In this document: positions 14,888 to 23,704 of the stretch, piece by piece
Layout: the number at the start of each line of letters is the position of its first letter
Position numbering within the stretch: position 1 is the first letter of the stretch
NCBI RefSeq assembly: GCF_900100545.1
Contig: NZ_FNDP01000019.1
Coordinates: 1 to 53,826 of the forward strand
Direction: 5' to 3'
Source of the DNA: Pseudobutyrivibrio sp. 49
GTDB lineage: Bacteria; Bacillota; Clostridia; Lachnospirales; Lachnospiraceae
DNA: 53,826 nt
Program-made: the position numbers and the translations under genes
The notes under the pieces: model-generated
Seen by the model: only the letters and a program-made list of their open reading frames with translations
Databases searched by the model: none
Told to the model about the DNA's origin: nothing

Positions 14888-15142
14888 CTAATACTCCTTA
14901 TCAAATATCTTGTAAAATAAACGTTCAACAATTCCGAATTCTTTATTTTTGAAACTTGCAAACGCAGTCATACACTCATCACAATAGTAACCTTCCGCTT
15001 CTAAAGAAAGAGCTACTGGTTCCTCATTAATAATCGATTTATTTTTATAATTCTCAGGATACCAAAAAACTTTATTATCTCGTAGAGGCCTTGCCTTGAC
15101 AATTCCCGGTCTCATCTCTTTACCACAATTAGGACAATTCAT
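14888..15142 (-). CDS. Zinc-ribbon protein, DUF6487/PF20097-like (copy 2)
   Basis: The 84-residue paralogue of the gene at 12658 has the same two knuckles (CPNCGKEM and YCDECMTAFASF) and WYPENY core, plus a 16-residue C-terminal extension (EFGIVERLFYKIFDKEY). AGGAGG lies 10 bases before the ATG. The second copy close by, with related upstream DNA, indicates a local duplication that later took in the DUF4143 ATPase and the small gene pair between the copies. Confidence 0.75.
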   Translation of the reverse strand: MNCPNCGKEMRPGIVKARPLRDNKVFWYPENYKNKSIINEEPVALSLEAEGYYCDECMTAFASFKNKEFGIVERLFYKIFDKEY

Positions 15143-15204
15143 AACAATTATTCCTCCTAGCTATCTAATTTCTGTCGAATCCTCTCTAGTATCTATAAAA
15201 CAAT

Positions 15205-15233
15205 ATTATTTACTAAATCCTTTTTCTGCGTAT
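15205..15233 (-). repeat. Repeated upstream element, copy 4 (divergent)
   Basis: TATTTACTAAATCC, a T-run and CTGCGTA match copy 1 with a one-base gap and three changes. It lies about 65 bases upstream of the second zinc-ribbon gene. Confidence 0.45.
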
Positions 15234-15243
15234 TTAAAAACCC

Positions 15244-16011
15244 TCACCCCAATCCTACATCCAAAGCCATCATAAGTATGAACCCCATGGCAAAAGAGAT
15301 TGTTCCGATATTCGAATGCTCACCCTCAGACATCTCTGGGATAAGCTCCTCAACTACGACATATATCATGGCTCCGGCAGCAAAACTCAATAGATATGGC
15401 ATCAGCGGAATAAACAATCCTGATGCAGCAATGACTAAAAGTGCACCTATCGGTTCAACAACTCCTGACAGAACACCATAAAGGAACGTCTTTCCTTTTG
15501 GAACGCCCTCACTCAAAAGCGGCATTGAAACTATTGCACCCTCAGGGAAGTTCTGTATTGCAATACCGATTGCCAGAGCCAATGCTCCTGTAAAAGATAT
15601 TGTGCTGTTCCCGTAAAGCCAACCTGCACATACTATTCCAACCGCCATTCCTTCAGGAAGATTATGGAGAGTTACTGCCAGGACAAGCTTTGTTGTTCTC
15701 TTAAGCCCGCTCCTTGGACCTTCCTCGCATTTGTCCAGATGCATGTGAGGCGTCACCATATCCATTACCAAAAGAAAAAGCATACCTATCCCAAATCCAA
15801 CTGAAACGGGAAGAAATCCTAGTTTTCCCATATCTGCTGTCTGATCAAGTGCAGGTAGCAGCAGGCTGAAAAAAGATGCAGACACCATCACACCAGATGC
15901 AAACCCAGTCAGGGCACGTTGCATCTTTTGTCCCATTTCTTTTTTTAATAAAAATACACTGGCAGCGCCTAGCGCTGTTCCCAGAAACGGAATGATGATT
16001 ATATTCCACAT
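15244..16011 (-). CDS. ZIP family metal transporter
   Basis: The 255-residue membrane protein has about eight hydrophobic spans. The metal-binding signatures of ZIP transporters are present: HNLPEG in the fourth span and QNFPEG in the fifth, preceded by a His-containing cytoplasmic loop (TPHMHLDKCEEG). The family imports zinc and other divalent metals such as iron or manganese into the cytoplasm. The start ATG has AAGGAA about 9 bases upstream. It shares an upstream repeat element with the zinc-ribbon genes, which hints at common, perhaps metal-responsive, control; that is inference. Confidence 0.9.
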   Translation of the reverse strand: MWNIIIIPFLGTALGAASVFLLKKEMGQKMQRALTGFASGVMVSASFFSLLLPALDQTADMGKLGFLPVSVGFGIGMLFLLVMDMVTPHMHLDKCEEGPRSGLKRTTKLVLAVTLHNLPEGMAVGIVCAGWLYGNSTISFTGALALAIGIAIQNFPEGAIVSMPLLSEGVPKGKTFLYGVLSGVVEPIGALLVIAASGLFIPLMPYLLSFAAGAMIYVVVEELIPEMSEGEHSNIGTISFAMGFILMMALDVGLG

Positions 16012-16057
16012 AGCTTACAGTTCCTTTTTTCATCTCAGCCATCGCTTTATCAATAAC

Positions 16058-16088
16058 TTTTTATCTACTATATCTCTTTTTTGTACAT
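16058..16088 (-). repeat. Repeated upstream element, copy 3
   Basis: TTTTTATCTACTATATCT followed by a T-run and TGTACAT matches copies 1 and 2. It lies about 50 bases upstream of the ZIP transporter start and abuts the lipase terminator. Confidence 0.55.
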
Positions 16089-16117
16089 AAAAAAAGACCA
16101 GGATCAAAATCCTGATC
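16089..16117 (-). terminator. Terminator of the lipase gene
   Basis: Nine-base arms (16096-16104 and 16109-16117, one mismatch) around CAAA are followed on the minus strand by seven T residues. Confidence 0.75.
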
Positions 16118-16149
16118 TCTTTTATGAATATTATATTTATAAAAAGAAT

Positions 16150-17361
16150 TTATTCTGCTACAGTTTCAGCCTCAACTGCTTCAGCCTCAACAACTGCAGC
16201 TTCATCTGTCTCTGCATCCATAGACTCAACAGTTCCAGTTTCAACAACTGCAGTTTCCTCTACCTCTGCATCAATAGACTCTTCTACCTCAGACTCCATT
16301 ACCTCAGAAACTTCTGTTTCAACAGAATCCTCGTTAGTTGCAGGAACAAAAGTTGTAAATTTAGCAAGAACATCCTCAGTGATATATCCATCAGCAACTG
16401 CCTTCTTTGCTAAGTCATAGCAAGCAGCTGTTGTCTGTGTAGGAATAATTGATGTTCTGGCTACAGATGTTGTTCCATAAAGTGAAGTATAGAATGATGT
16501 TGTAGCGAAGTTTAAAGTAAGCATTCTAGTACCTGTTTGTACCCATAAAGTACTTCCTTTCTTCTCACCACAGCAATCATAGCTTCCCCAAACGTCTTCG
16601 CGTAAGTAGCTATCACAATGAGCAGCTGAAGAATCGCCATTATAACCGCCATCTTCGTGATTAACACCGGCATACTGCCAAGCAATATTAAGAAATGTAG
16701 AAATACTGTAGAATGGATTCTTATCACTAGTATCTCCAAGTCTCTTTACCATACCTTCACGAGTGAAGCCCTTGATAAGAGGTGAACCAAATGTAACTGT
16801 ATTAAGTACTTCGTAATTGTCCTTAATATACTTATCAGCTGCCACTTGCTGTGCAATCATTCCACCAAGACTATGACCTGCAAGAATAATATTGCTACCT
16901 GCTGGAATTCTATCAATGATAGCATTCTTTACATTTGTCTTATACTCATTACTTAATTCAAAGCCTGATAAAAGATCTTCCTTAATAGTTGTAGTCTGAT
17001 TATCAACGATTGTCTCTGTTCCTGAAAGTGCTACTACATAAACTTCCTTATCTTCAGTACCCCAGTAGGTATTATAAGTCATTCTACCCTCTGTGATACA
17101 AATAGGACCAGCTGACTGATAATCTGCATAACCAACCTTTGTAAGTGTTGCCATCTGAGCGGCATTCTCAATAGTTACTGTCTCACCATTCTGAATTTTA
17201 TAAACCATATCCATGATTTTAAAATCTGTTTCTGTGTGAAGAATGTAATTTGTATCTCCACCTGCTGGAAGAATTGATCCAGCCTCTGAAACGATTGGAT
17301 TTGCAAGAACAGTTGTAACAGCAAGAGCTGTAGCTAAAAATCTTAAAACTCTTTTCTTCAT
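16150..17361 (-). CDS. Secreted class-3 lipase with long acidic tail
   Basis: The 403-residue product begins with a signal peptide (MKKRVLRF, core to about 20, cleavage near SEA). The alpha/beta-hydrolase nucleophile elbow GHSLGG puts the catalytic Ser at 164. FGSPL follows at 191-195. D210 or D213 and H248 are candidates for the rest of the triad. This is the lipase class 3 (Mbeg1-like) pattern, with ester hydrolysis outside the cell. From about residue 343 the sequence becomes an acidic Glu/Val/Ala-rich tail of 60 residues with imperfect VEAE-type repeats, unusual for a lipase. SD AAGGAG lies 8 bases before the ATG. It is monocistronic. Confidence 0.85.
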   Translation of the reverse strand: MKKRVLRFLATALAVTTVLANPIVSEAGSILPAGGDTNYILHTETDFKIMDMVYKIQNGETVTIENAAQMATLTKVGYADYQSAGPICITEGRMTYNTYWGTEDKEVYVVALSGTETIVDNQTTTIKEDLLSGFELSNEYKTNVKNAIIDRIPAGSNIILAGHSLGGMIAQQVAADKYIKDNYEVLNTVTFGSPLIKGFTREGMVKRLGDTSDKNPFYSISTFLNIAWQYAGVNHEDGGYNGDSSAAHCDSYLREDVWGSYDCCGEKKGSTLWVQTGTRMLTLNFATTSFYTSLYGTTSVARTSIIPTQTTAACYDLAKKAVADGYITEDVLAKFTTFVPATNEDSVETEVSEVMESEVEESIDAEVEETAVVETGTVESMDAETDEAAVVEAEAVEAETVAE

Positions 17362-17573
17362 TGTTTTTCTCCTTTTCTAATGCGGAAACTAATATATCAA
17401 GATTAGTATCCGAATGCTTGCCAAAATCAAATCAATAAAAAGAGTTATTTTTGTTATTATTGCGATTTGTCACACATTCTATATTTTCAAGTCAATGTTG
17501 TTATTATTTCAATCTTTTATTTCATAATTGCTTTTATACATAACGCCTTGCAATTATCCTGCTTCTTTTTCTT

Positions 17574-18164
17574 TTATAATCCAAAATAGTTTTTACATAC
17601 AAAAACAACCGCAAAACTAACTACACCTGCTATCAGTCCTGAAGCTATTGTTATAATCGCAGTCTGATATGGACGCTTTCCAATCTCCTGCTGCTTGGTT
17701 GCCTCATCGAGTGTTTTACCATTCATGAAGGATACGATTTCTTTATAAGTACTTACATCGTTTTCTTTTTGAAGCTTTCCAAGCTTCATTGCGAAATAAA
17801 ATGTCACTAAAATAAGTACCCCCATTGGAATCAATGACAAAAGGCCAATTAATAAATACAATGGTCCAAATGTCAAAGCCAAAATTAGTATGCCAAGCAA
17901 CATTGCTTTTCCGTAAAACTTCATTTGATTTACATCTTGTTCATTAATAATCTTCTGCATCTTTTCTACATCTCCTTTGACTAATTGATCAATAGAGACA
18001 TCAAATAGAGTACTAAGTAAAAGTAAGCTTTGGATATCTGGATAACTTTTTTCGTTTTCCCAATTAGAAATTGTCTGACGTGATACAAACATCTTCTCTG
18101 CCAGTTCATCCTGATTCCAATTAAGTGAAGCTCTGTAGTCTTTAATTCTTTTTCCTAGTTCCAT
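17574..18164 (-). CDS. XRE-family HTH regulator with C-terminal membrane domain
   Basis: Residues 1-62 form an HTH_3 domain (LGKRIKDYRASLNWNQDELAEK with the recognition helix in SRQTISNWENEKSYPD). Two hydrophobic spans near 85-125 and one at the C-terminus (about 165-190) anchor it in the membrane. Such proteins regulate envelope or transport genes, usually including themselves. The frame is open to 18200, but GGGAGGA lies seven bases before the ATG at 18164, which also gives the standard family start. Upstream DNA contains three copies of a TTTTACAT half-site (18226-18270) as a possible operator. It is 165 bases downstream of the two-component system and may be a separate unit. Confidence 0.85.
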   Translation of the reverse strand: MELGKRIKDYRASLNWNQDELAEKMFVSRQTISNWENEKSYPDIQSLLLLSTLFDVSIDQLVKGDVEKMQKIINEQDVNQMKFYGKAMLLGILILALTFGPLYLLIGLLSLIPMGVLILVTFYFAMKLGKLQKENDVSTYKEIVSFMNGKTLDEATKQQEIGKRPYQTAIITIASGLIAGVVSFAVVFVCKNYFGL

Positions 18165-18225
18165 TTGAGTCCTCCCTGTTGTTGTCTCAATAGTATTCAA
18201 AGTGAGATGTATTTTCTATCAAAAG

Positions 18226-18270
18226 CCTTTTACATTGGCTTAAAATCGGCATGTAAAAGGTCTTTTACAT
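18226..18270 (-). promoter_or_regulatory. Possible operator with three TTTTACAT half-sites
   Basis: CCTTTTACAT (18226-18235) and ATGTAAAAGG (18251-18260) form a 10-bp inverted repeat. A third copy, TCTTTTACAT, follows at 18261-18270. It lies 60-110 bases upstream of the XRE gene and is a likely binding site for it or for the adjacent response regulator. Confidence 0.5.
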
Positions 18271-18284
18271 AATACAATAACAAA

Positions 18285-18306
18285 GGCGGAGCATACAAGC
18301 CCCGCC
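18285..18306 (-). terminator. Hairpin after the histidine kinase gene
   Basis: GGCGGAGC (18285-18292) and GCCCCGCC (18299-18306) pair with one wobble. A moderate T-rich run (TTTGTTATTG) follows on the minus strand. Confidence 0.55.
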
Positions 18307-18329
18307 AATATAGCACCTCTAAATATTTT

Positions 18330-20900
18330 TTATTCAGTAATCTTATTAAATTCTACAACCGCCTTAAACAAATCTCCATCGATAGAAAGCTTAAGGGTTC
18401 CTCCCATTGCCTCTGTAAGACTTTTGGCAATTGAAAGACCAAGTCCATTTCCATCTGTGTAGCGTGATTTATCACCGCGGACAAATCTTTCCATCAGCTC
18501 ATCTGCTGAGATGTTCAATTCCCCTTTGGAAGTATTTCTGAAAACAAATCTAAGCTTGTTCTCATCCTGAACCAAATCCACATAAGCTCTAGTATTTGGC
18601 TGCGCATACTTCACAATATTACTCATGAGATTGTCAAATACGCGCCATAAGTATCTGCTGTCTGCCTGAAGATAAATGTCCTCAGCTGGCAGGCTTGTTA
18701 CTACTGTAATTTTGTTAGCCTCAAGTCTGTCAGTAAATTCTCCAATAGACTGATTCAAAAGAGTTACCGCATTTACGTTTTCAATATTGAAACTCACATT
18801 TCCAGTAGAAACCTTTGATGCCTCAATCAAATCTTCGATTAGCTTCTTTAATCTCTTTGACTGTCTATCTAAAACTTCAAGATATTCCTGAGCCTTATCA
18901 TTTTCGATTTTTTCCTTTGAAAGCAAATCTACATAATTGATTATTGAAGTAAGTGGAGTCTTGATGTCGTGAGAAACATTTGTAATGAGCTCTGTCTTCA
19001 TGCGCTCACTCTTGGTTCTCTCTTCAAGTGCAACAGTAATTCCCGACTGAATATCATTCATTGCCTTAGCATGCTCTTCAAGAAAAAGTGGCATTCCTTT
19101 TAAATCAACCTGAGCTGTGGTATCACCTTCTGCGAGAGCTAAGGCTGTGCCCTTGATTCTTGCATAGCTTCTTAAAAAGATATGAAGAATAATTCCAAAA
19201 GCTACTTTTTCCAAAAACCACAGGAATAATACATCCTGTGCATCTGTAGCCATAATTCCAAACCATTCAAGGATTACAATGATTACAAATATCGCCCAGA
19301 TTCTGTAAGTCCACTTTATCGTGGAGCGTATATATTTTGTCTCCTGGTGAAAAACTCCAAGCCACTTTTTTATTATGCCTAATATCTTGCATATCAGACT
19401 ATTCTTCCATACATGACGAAGCTTAACATTTACCGCAATATTTGAACTCCAAAGGAATCCTATAAGCACAGCAGCAATACCTGTAGCCGCAACAATCATT
19501 CCTATTAATCCAAAGGCTGATGAGCCTAAGGCGTCTACAATTGAAACACAAACTCCAAACACAATAGACTCAGCAAATATAAATAACACAATCGCTAAAT
19601 CAGCTGGAATTTTTTCAATAGGGCCTTCAACAATTCCTTCTACTCCCTTCTTATGTCCTGCTGCACATAAGAACATAATCCAAGAGCCAAATGCAATTGC
19701 AAAGGAAAGAATAGCTGCCAATGGAAGAATAACTTTCAAGGTTGGTGCAAGGGCTGCAACCGCCTTGGCCTGTGCATAAAAATCATTTGTGTAAGTGTTT
19801 GCTGCAAGCTTTGTCTCATTAGGGAAGCATACCACTGTATAGTAGGTTAAATCTGGATTATCTTCATATATACCAAAGAATGAAATATTATCTATTGAAA
19901 CCTCATGCTTTAATTGAGTAAGTTCTCCATGGATATCTGATAAGTCAGCAACATTATCAAGACTAAGTTTTCCTGTAGCTCCATCATCAGTGTTTAAGGC
20001 TAAAACATAACCCTGAACTGAGTCAGATAAAGGCTTGTAGCCCTTGCCATCTATATAAAGTAGATTAGTATCTTCACCTGATGCGCCACTTTCAATAACA
20101 GTTTCTTCTGGCAGATAATCTGTAGTAACTTCTGTTTTTTCTGTATCTTCTGATGATTCAGTCTCCTCAGAATCTTCAACTACATAATAGTTTTCATCAT
20201 CCTGAACTTCCTCTATTGTAGATGAACTATCATAGTTTACATATTCTCTTCCAGCTTCTAAATCTGCTTTATTATTATCCCAAATTCTAGAATAAATATT
20301 ATTAGTATTAGGTGTTCCCTCAGGATGTTCACTAGTAACATAGCTACAATAATATTCCTGTATGGGATAGAATCTTCCGTTACCAAAAACATATGCCTTC
20401 TGGCCAATTAAATCATATCCAATACCTTCAATGCTAACACTAGTGTACACACTTGCATAATCAGTACCAATGTAATTAGGTGTCCAAAAATCTAAAAGCT
20501 TCTCGCTTAATTCAATCTCTGTATCACTATCAATTCCATAGTAATTTTTAAAAGCATTCTTAGGTACTTTTACATCTTTAAAATTTCGATATATGTAGGA
20601 GCTATCAGAATTGAGATCTATATCTTTAGTCTCCTTACCAGCGATAACACCATAGTAGCAATTCATTCCTTCAAGTCGACCAGAAGTAAATCCGTTATCT
20701 GCATTATAGAGAATCCAGGTTGCATAATCTCTTCCGGCTTCCTTATATAGCTCGTTTTTGAACTCGCTGGTATTGCTTGAAAACAATCCCCAGTTTCCTA
20801 AAATACCACATGCAAAAATACTAAACGCAAATATAAACGTAAATACGGTACAGGTTATACCTAAAAATATCTTTCCAGCTCTGCTGTAAAATCTTTTCAT
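18330..20900 (-). CDS. Membrane sensor histidine kinase
   Basis: The 856-residue product has one N-terminal span (12-34), an extracellular domain of about 340 residues rich in Asp/Glu/Ser (35-385), then a block of five or six spans (388-575). A short HAMP-like linker (AEGDTTAQVDL) follows. The HisKA helix ITNVSHDIKTPL places the phosphorylated His at 644. The HATPase_c domain has the N-box DNLMSNIVKYA (756-766) and the G-box DGNGLGLSIAK (816-826). All catalytic motifs are present. AGGAGGG precedes the ATG. The response regulator gene is directly upstream and cotranscribed. The large external domain suggests sensing of a ligand or cell-envelope state; the signal is unknown. Confidence 0.9.
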   Translation of the reverse strand: MKRFYSRAGKIFLGITCTVFTFIFAFSIFACGILGNWGLFSSNTSEFKNELYKEAGRDYATWILYNADNGFTSGRLEGMNCYYGVIAGKETKDIDLNSDSSYIYRNFKDVKVPKNAFKNYYGIDSDTEIELSEKLLDFWTPNYIGTDYASVYTSVSIEGIGYDLIGQKAYVFGNGRFYPIQEYYCSYVTSEHPEGTPNTNNIYSRIWDNNKADLEAGREYVNYDSSSTIEEVQDDENYYVVEDSEETESSEDTEKTEVTTDYLPEETVIESGASGEDTNLLYIDGKGYKPLSDSVQGYVLALNTDDGATGKLSLDNVADLSDIHGELTQLKHEVSIDNISFFGIYEDNPDLTYYTVVCFPNETKLAANTYTNDFYAQAKAVAALAPTLKVILPLAAILSFAIAFGSWIMFLCAAGHKKGVEGIVEGPIEKIPADLAIVLFIFAESIVFGVCVSIVDALGSSAFGLIGMIVAATGIAAVLIGFLWSSNIAVNVKLRHVWKNSLICKILGIIKKWLGVFHQETKYIRSTIKWTYRIWAIFVIIVILEWFGIMATDAQDVLFLWFLEKVAFGIILHIFLRSYARIKGTALALAEGDTTAQVDLKGMPLFLEEHAKAMNDIQSGITVALEERTKSERMKTELITNVSHDIKTPLTSIINYVDLLSKEKIENDKAQEYLEVLDRQSKRLKKLIEDLIEASKVSTGNVSFNIENVNAVTLLNQSIGEFTDRLEANKITVVTSLPAEDIYLQADSRYLWRVFDNLMSNIVKYAQPNTRAYVDLVQDENKLRFVFRNTSKGELNISADELMERFVRGDKSRYTDGNGLGLSIAKSLTEAMGGTLKLSIDGDLFKAVVEFNKITE

Positions 20901-20952
20901 ACCACCCTCCTAAAATCTCATCATTAGTTACTATTCACAGCAACTCCCCTCC

Positions 20953-21012
20953 ATTCATAATGGAAGTCTTTCAGACTTCTTTCTCGGTGCTAAAGCACCT
21001 AACATTATGAAT
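20953..21012 (-). other. Three-way-junction RNA element between regulator and kinase genes
   Basis: Outer arms ATTCATAATG (20953-20962) and CATTATGAAT (21003-21012) enclose two hairpins, GAAGTCT/AGACTTC (20963-20979) and GGTGC/GCACC (20986-20999). The outer arm overlaps the stop codon of the response regulator gene. The fold may set the ratio of the two proteins or may be one copy of a dispersed repeat. Confidence 0.65.
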
Positions 21013-21727
21013 CCATCTTATACCCGTGCCCCCAGACAGCTTTTAGGTATCTAGGGTTTGCACTGTCATATTCCAACTTTTCTCTGAGATGTCTGATATG
21101 AACAGCCACAGTGCTTTCTGCACCTATTACTGTTTCCTTCCAGACATTCTCGTAAATATCTCTTGGGGAGAGTACTTCGCCCTTATGTGTCATAAGAAGC
21201 TTTAAAATATCATATTCTAATGGAGTAAGTGATACTGGATTTCCATCTAAGGTAACTTCCTTGGATTTATCATTTAATTCAATACCACCTATTGTGATAA
21301 TATCCGTATTTACGATATTCGTATTTCCGTTCTGAGAACCAAGCATGGTGTATCGTCTAAGCTGAGACTTTACTCGTGCCATAAGCTCCACTGGATTGAA
21401 AGGCTTTGTAACATAATCATCTGCACCAACTGTAAGACCGATAACCTTATCAACATCCTCACTCTTTGCTGTAAGCATGATGATTGGCACATTTGATTCC
21501 TTTCGAATCTCAGCCATGGCAACTATACCATCCATCTCAGGCATCATCACGTCAAGTAAAATAAGCTGCATAGTTTCGCCTGCTGGACTTCTCATGATTT
21601 CAACCGCCTCTCTACCATTTGAGGCTGATGTTACGTTCATCCCTTCACTCTCAAGATAAATTCTAAGAGCAGATACGATATCCTGTTCGTCATCACAAAT
21701 TAGAATATTATTCATTTTTTCTCCCAT
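21005..21727 (-). CDS. OmpR/PhoB-family response regulator
   Basis: The receiver domain (1-125) has the acidic pair CDDE, phospho-acceptor Asp in LILLDVMMPEMDG, Thr in IIMLTAKSE and Lys in DYVTKPF. A winged-helix Trans_reg_C domain follows (about 145-240), with SLTPLEYDILKLL and VAVHIRHLREKLE. It pairs with the kinase at 18330. Two starts are possible: ATG at 21727 (AGGAG four bases upstream) and ATG at 21715 (GGGAG five bases upstream). The second gives the usual MNNILICDDE N-terminus. Targets are not visible; the TTTTACAT sites near 18226 are one candidate. Confidence 0.92.
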   Translation of the reverse strand: MGEKMNNILICDDEQDIVSALRIYLESEGMNVTSASNGREAVEIMRSPAGETMQLILLDVMMPEMDGIVAMAEIRKESNVPIIMLTAKSEDVDKVIGLTVGADDYVTKPFNPVELMARVKSQLRRYTMLGSQNGNTNIVNTDIITIGGIELNDKSKEVTLDGNPVSLTPLEYDILKLLMTHKGEVLSPRDIYENVWKETVIGAESTVAVHIRHLREKLEYDSANPRYLKAVWGHGYKMDS

Positions 21728-21795
21728 GTAACTCCTGTAATTAATTACAAGGTTATTGTATTGAATAAATTTTTAAGTTCCAAGTAGGTAAATCT

Positions 21796-22725
21796 TTAAG
21801 AATTGATTAAGAATCTCTCACACAGGTAAATAAATGCTGGCAAGGTTAAAAGCATGATAATCGTATTTTGCATAATTGTTGTGGCAGCATATTTTACATC
21901 TGCATCATACTTGCGCCCTATGATTACATTAAGTGAGCCTGATGGCATTGCTGTCAACAGAACCATTGTCATAGCAAGTGACTTTTCCACATGTAAAAGA
22001 ACTAAAACCACAAGTGTAATAGCTGGCACCAAAATCATTCTAAAGAAGGATGTAATGTAAGCCACCTTATCTTTTAGTACTTCGTCAGGCTTTATAGTAT
22101 AAAGCTCCGCACCAATAATCATCATTGAAACTGGAAGCATACATCCGCCTAACACATCTACTGTCTCTGTTAACACTACTGGGAAACGATATGGAATCAC
22201 ATAAAGAATAATTGCAGCGATAGCAATCCATATGATTACATTCTTCATGATAGCGTAGATAGAAATCTTTTCCTTCTCGCTCTGTAAAAGCATTACTCCT
22301 ATAGAAAAATACACTACGTCGAAAATGCAATTATATACTGCTGCATATAAAAGACCTGAGCCAGCCACAGTTTCTCTAATAATAGACATGCCAATAAAGC
22401 CCGTATTGGCAAATGCGATAAGCAAAGCAAACATTCCACTCTTAGTCTTTTCATTAAAGAAAGGGCGACTTCCAAAATAACATAATGAAATAACAATGGC
22501 ATAGTACACTAACGTAAATACGATAGTATAACCTATTCCTATCATCTGCTTAATAGAAAAATCTGCCTGTGATGATACAAACAAATTGGCTGGAAGAAAG
22601 ATATATATCAGCATTTCTGATAATCCTCTCTTCACAGCCTCATCCATAATTTTAAAATGCGCAGCAAAAAATCCTGCCGCCATCAAAACAAAAATTTTTA
22701 ATGTAATTGAAACTAATACACTCAT
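21796..22725 (-). CDS. AEC-family (auxin efflux carrier type) transporter
   Basis: The 309-residue membrane protein has about ten spans in the two five-span halves typical of AEC permeases, including the ANTGFIGMSI and AMPSGSLNVI segments. Bacterial members carry small organic acids such as malate or lactate-type compounds across the membrane. Its start is one base after the stop of the D-2-hydroxyacid dehydrogenase gene, so it is the last gene of the amino-acid operon. Export of the hydroxy acid made by the previous enzyme is the obvious hypothesis. Confidence 0.85.
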   Translation of the reverse strand: MSVLVSITLKIFVLMAAGFFAAHFKIMDEAVKRGLSEMLIYIFLPANLFVSSQADFSIKQMIGIGYTIVFTLVYYAIVISLCYFGSRPFFNEKTKSGMFALLIAFANTGFIGMSIIRETVAGSGLLYAAVYNCIFDVVYFSIGVMLLQSEKEKISIYAIMKNVIIWIAIAAIILYVIPYRFPVVLTETVDVLGGCMLPVSMMIIGAELYTIKPDEVLKDKVAYITSFFRMILVPAITLVVLVLLHVEKSLAMTMVLLTAMPSGSLNVIIGRKYDADVKYAATTIMQNTIIMLLTLPAFIYLCERFLINS

Positions 22726-22726
22726 C

Positions 22727-23704
22727 TTACCTAACTAATTCAGTAATCTCCTCATTTTTTCCAGCGAGGAAATATCCGAGATTCGCCCCACTGATTCTTT
22801 GCAGTTTCTCGATAGACTCCTGACTATAGAATGCACTGTGAGGTGTTATGATTACATTTTTTCGGCGAAGCAGACTACATTTGTTTAAATCTGGATTCTC
22901 TTCTTCAAGAACGTCTATGCCCGCACCTCTAATCAATCCCCTATTCAGAGCATTTACCAGAGCCTGTTCATCAACACTGCCACCGCGGCCCACATTGATG
23001 AATATCGGTCTACGCTTCATTTTAGCAAAAGCATCCTCATTAAAAAAGTGTCTGTTTTCTTCGGTAAGATTCATATGATTAGTAATAATGTCAGCTCTGG
23101 AGAAAGCCTCCTTCTTATCTACAAACTCCACTCCAGCCACATCATACTCACTGGCAGCGTATGGATCCACAGCCAAAACCTTCATTCCAAGGGCAATAGC
23201 TATTGTTGCCACACGTCTGCCAATTTTCCCAAATCCAAATATTGCCAGAGTCTGACTGCATAAATTGGGATTTCCATCTATGGAATAATACTTCCATTCC
23301 TTCTTATCATTTATCTGTCTGTCATAAAATTTTAGATTACGATTCAGGGCGCACATCAGGGCAATGGCATGCTCTGCCACTTCCTGAGTGCAATATTCCT
23401 GAATATGACACACTGCAATATCATTTTGTCTGGCACTTTCAAGATTAATATTGGAATAGCCTACGCCACTAACTGAAATACATTTTAAACTTGGGCAAGC
23501 AGCAAGTATCTCTTCATCAGTCTCAATAAATCCAGTAACCAGCCCATCTGCGTCCTGCAGTACTTTGATAAAATCATCCTTATCCTTATAGGCATGCACT
23601 ACAGTATCAACTGGCTCACCAAGTGCCTCTTCGATGCTTTCAATTGTGATGGAATAATCATCTTCCAGTGCGCTTTCATAATCCGCAATTACGATTTTTT
23701 TCAA
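22727..23704 (-). CDS. D-2-hydroxyacid dehydrogenase (NAD-dependent)
   Basis: The 325-residue product has the substrate domain at both ends and a Rossmann domain with GFGKIGRR (157-164). D180 at the end of the second strand favours NADH over NADPH. The catalytic set is Arg240 (NVGRGGSVDE), Glu269 (DVLEEENP) and His289 (ITPHSAF), all present. The family reduces 2-keto acids to D-2-hydroxy acids or the reverse. It overlaps the aminotransferase stop by 4 bases (ATGA), so the aminotransferase product is its likely substrate. The specific keto acid is unknown; simple assignment as phosphoglycerate dehydrogenase is unlikely in this context. Confidence 0.85.
   Translation of the reverse strand: MKKIVIADYESALEDDYSITIESIEEALGEPVDTVVHAYKDKDDFIKVLQDADGLVTGFIETDEEILAACPSLKCISVSGVGYSNINLESARQNDIAVCHIQEYCTQEVAEHAIALMCALNRNLKFYDRQINDKKEWKYYSIDGNPNLCSQTLAIFGFGKIGRRVATIAIALGMKVLAVDPYAASEYDVAGVEFVDKKEAFSRADIITNHMNLTEENRHFFNEDAFAKMKRRPIFINVGRGGSVDEQALVNALNRGLIRGAGIDVLEEENPDLNKCSLLRRKNVIITPHSAFYSQESIEKLQRISGANLGYFLAGKNEEITELVR

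Noticed and set aside
15845-16042. Alternative frame starting MAEMKKGTVSYVEYN before the ZIP gene
   Set aside because: It runs out of frame through the ZIP coding sequence with unlikely composition (Cys/Trp-rich) and no conserved domain.
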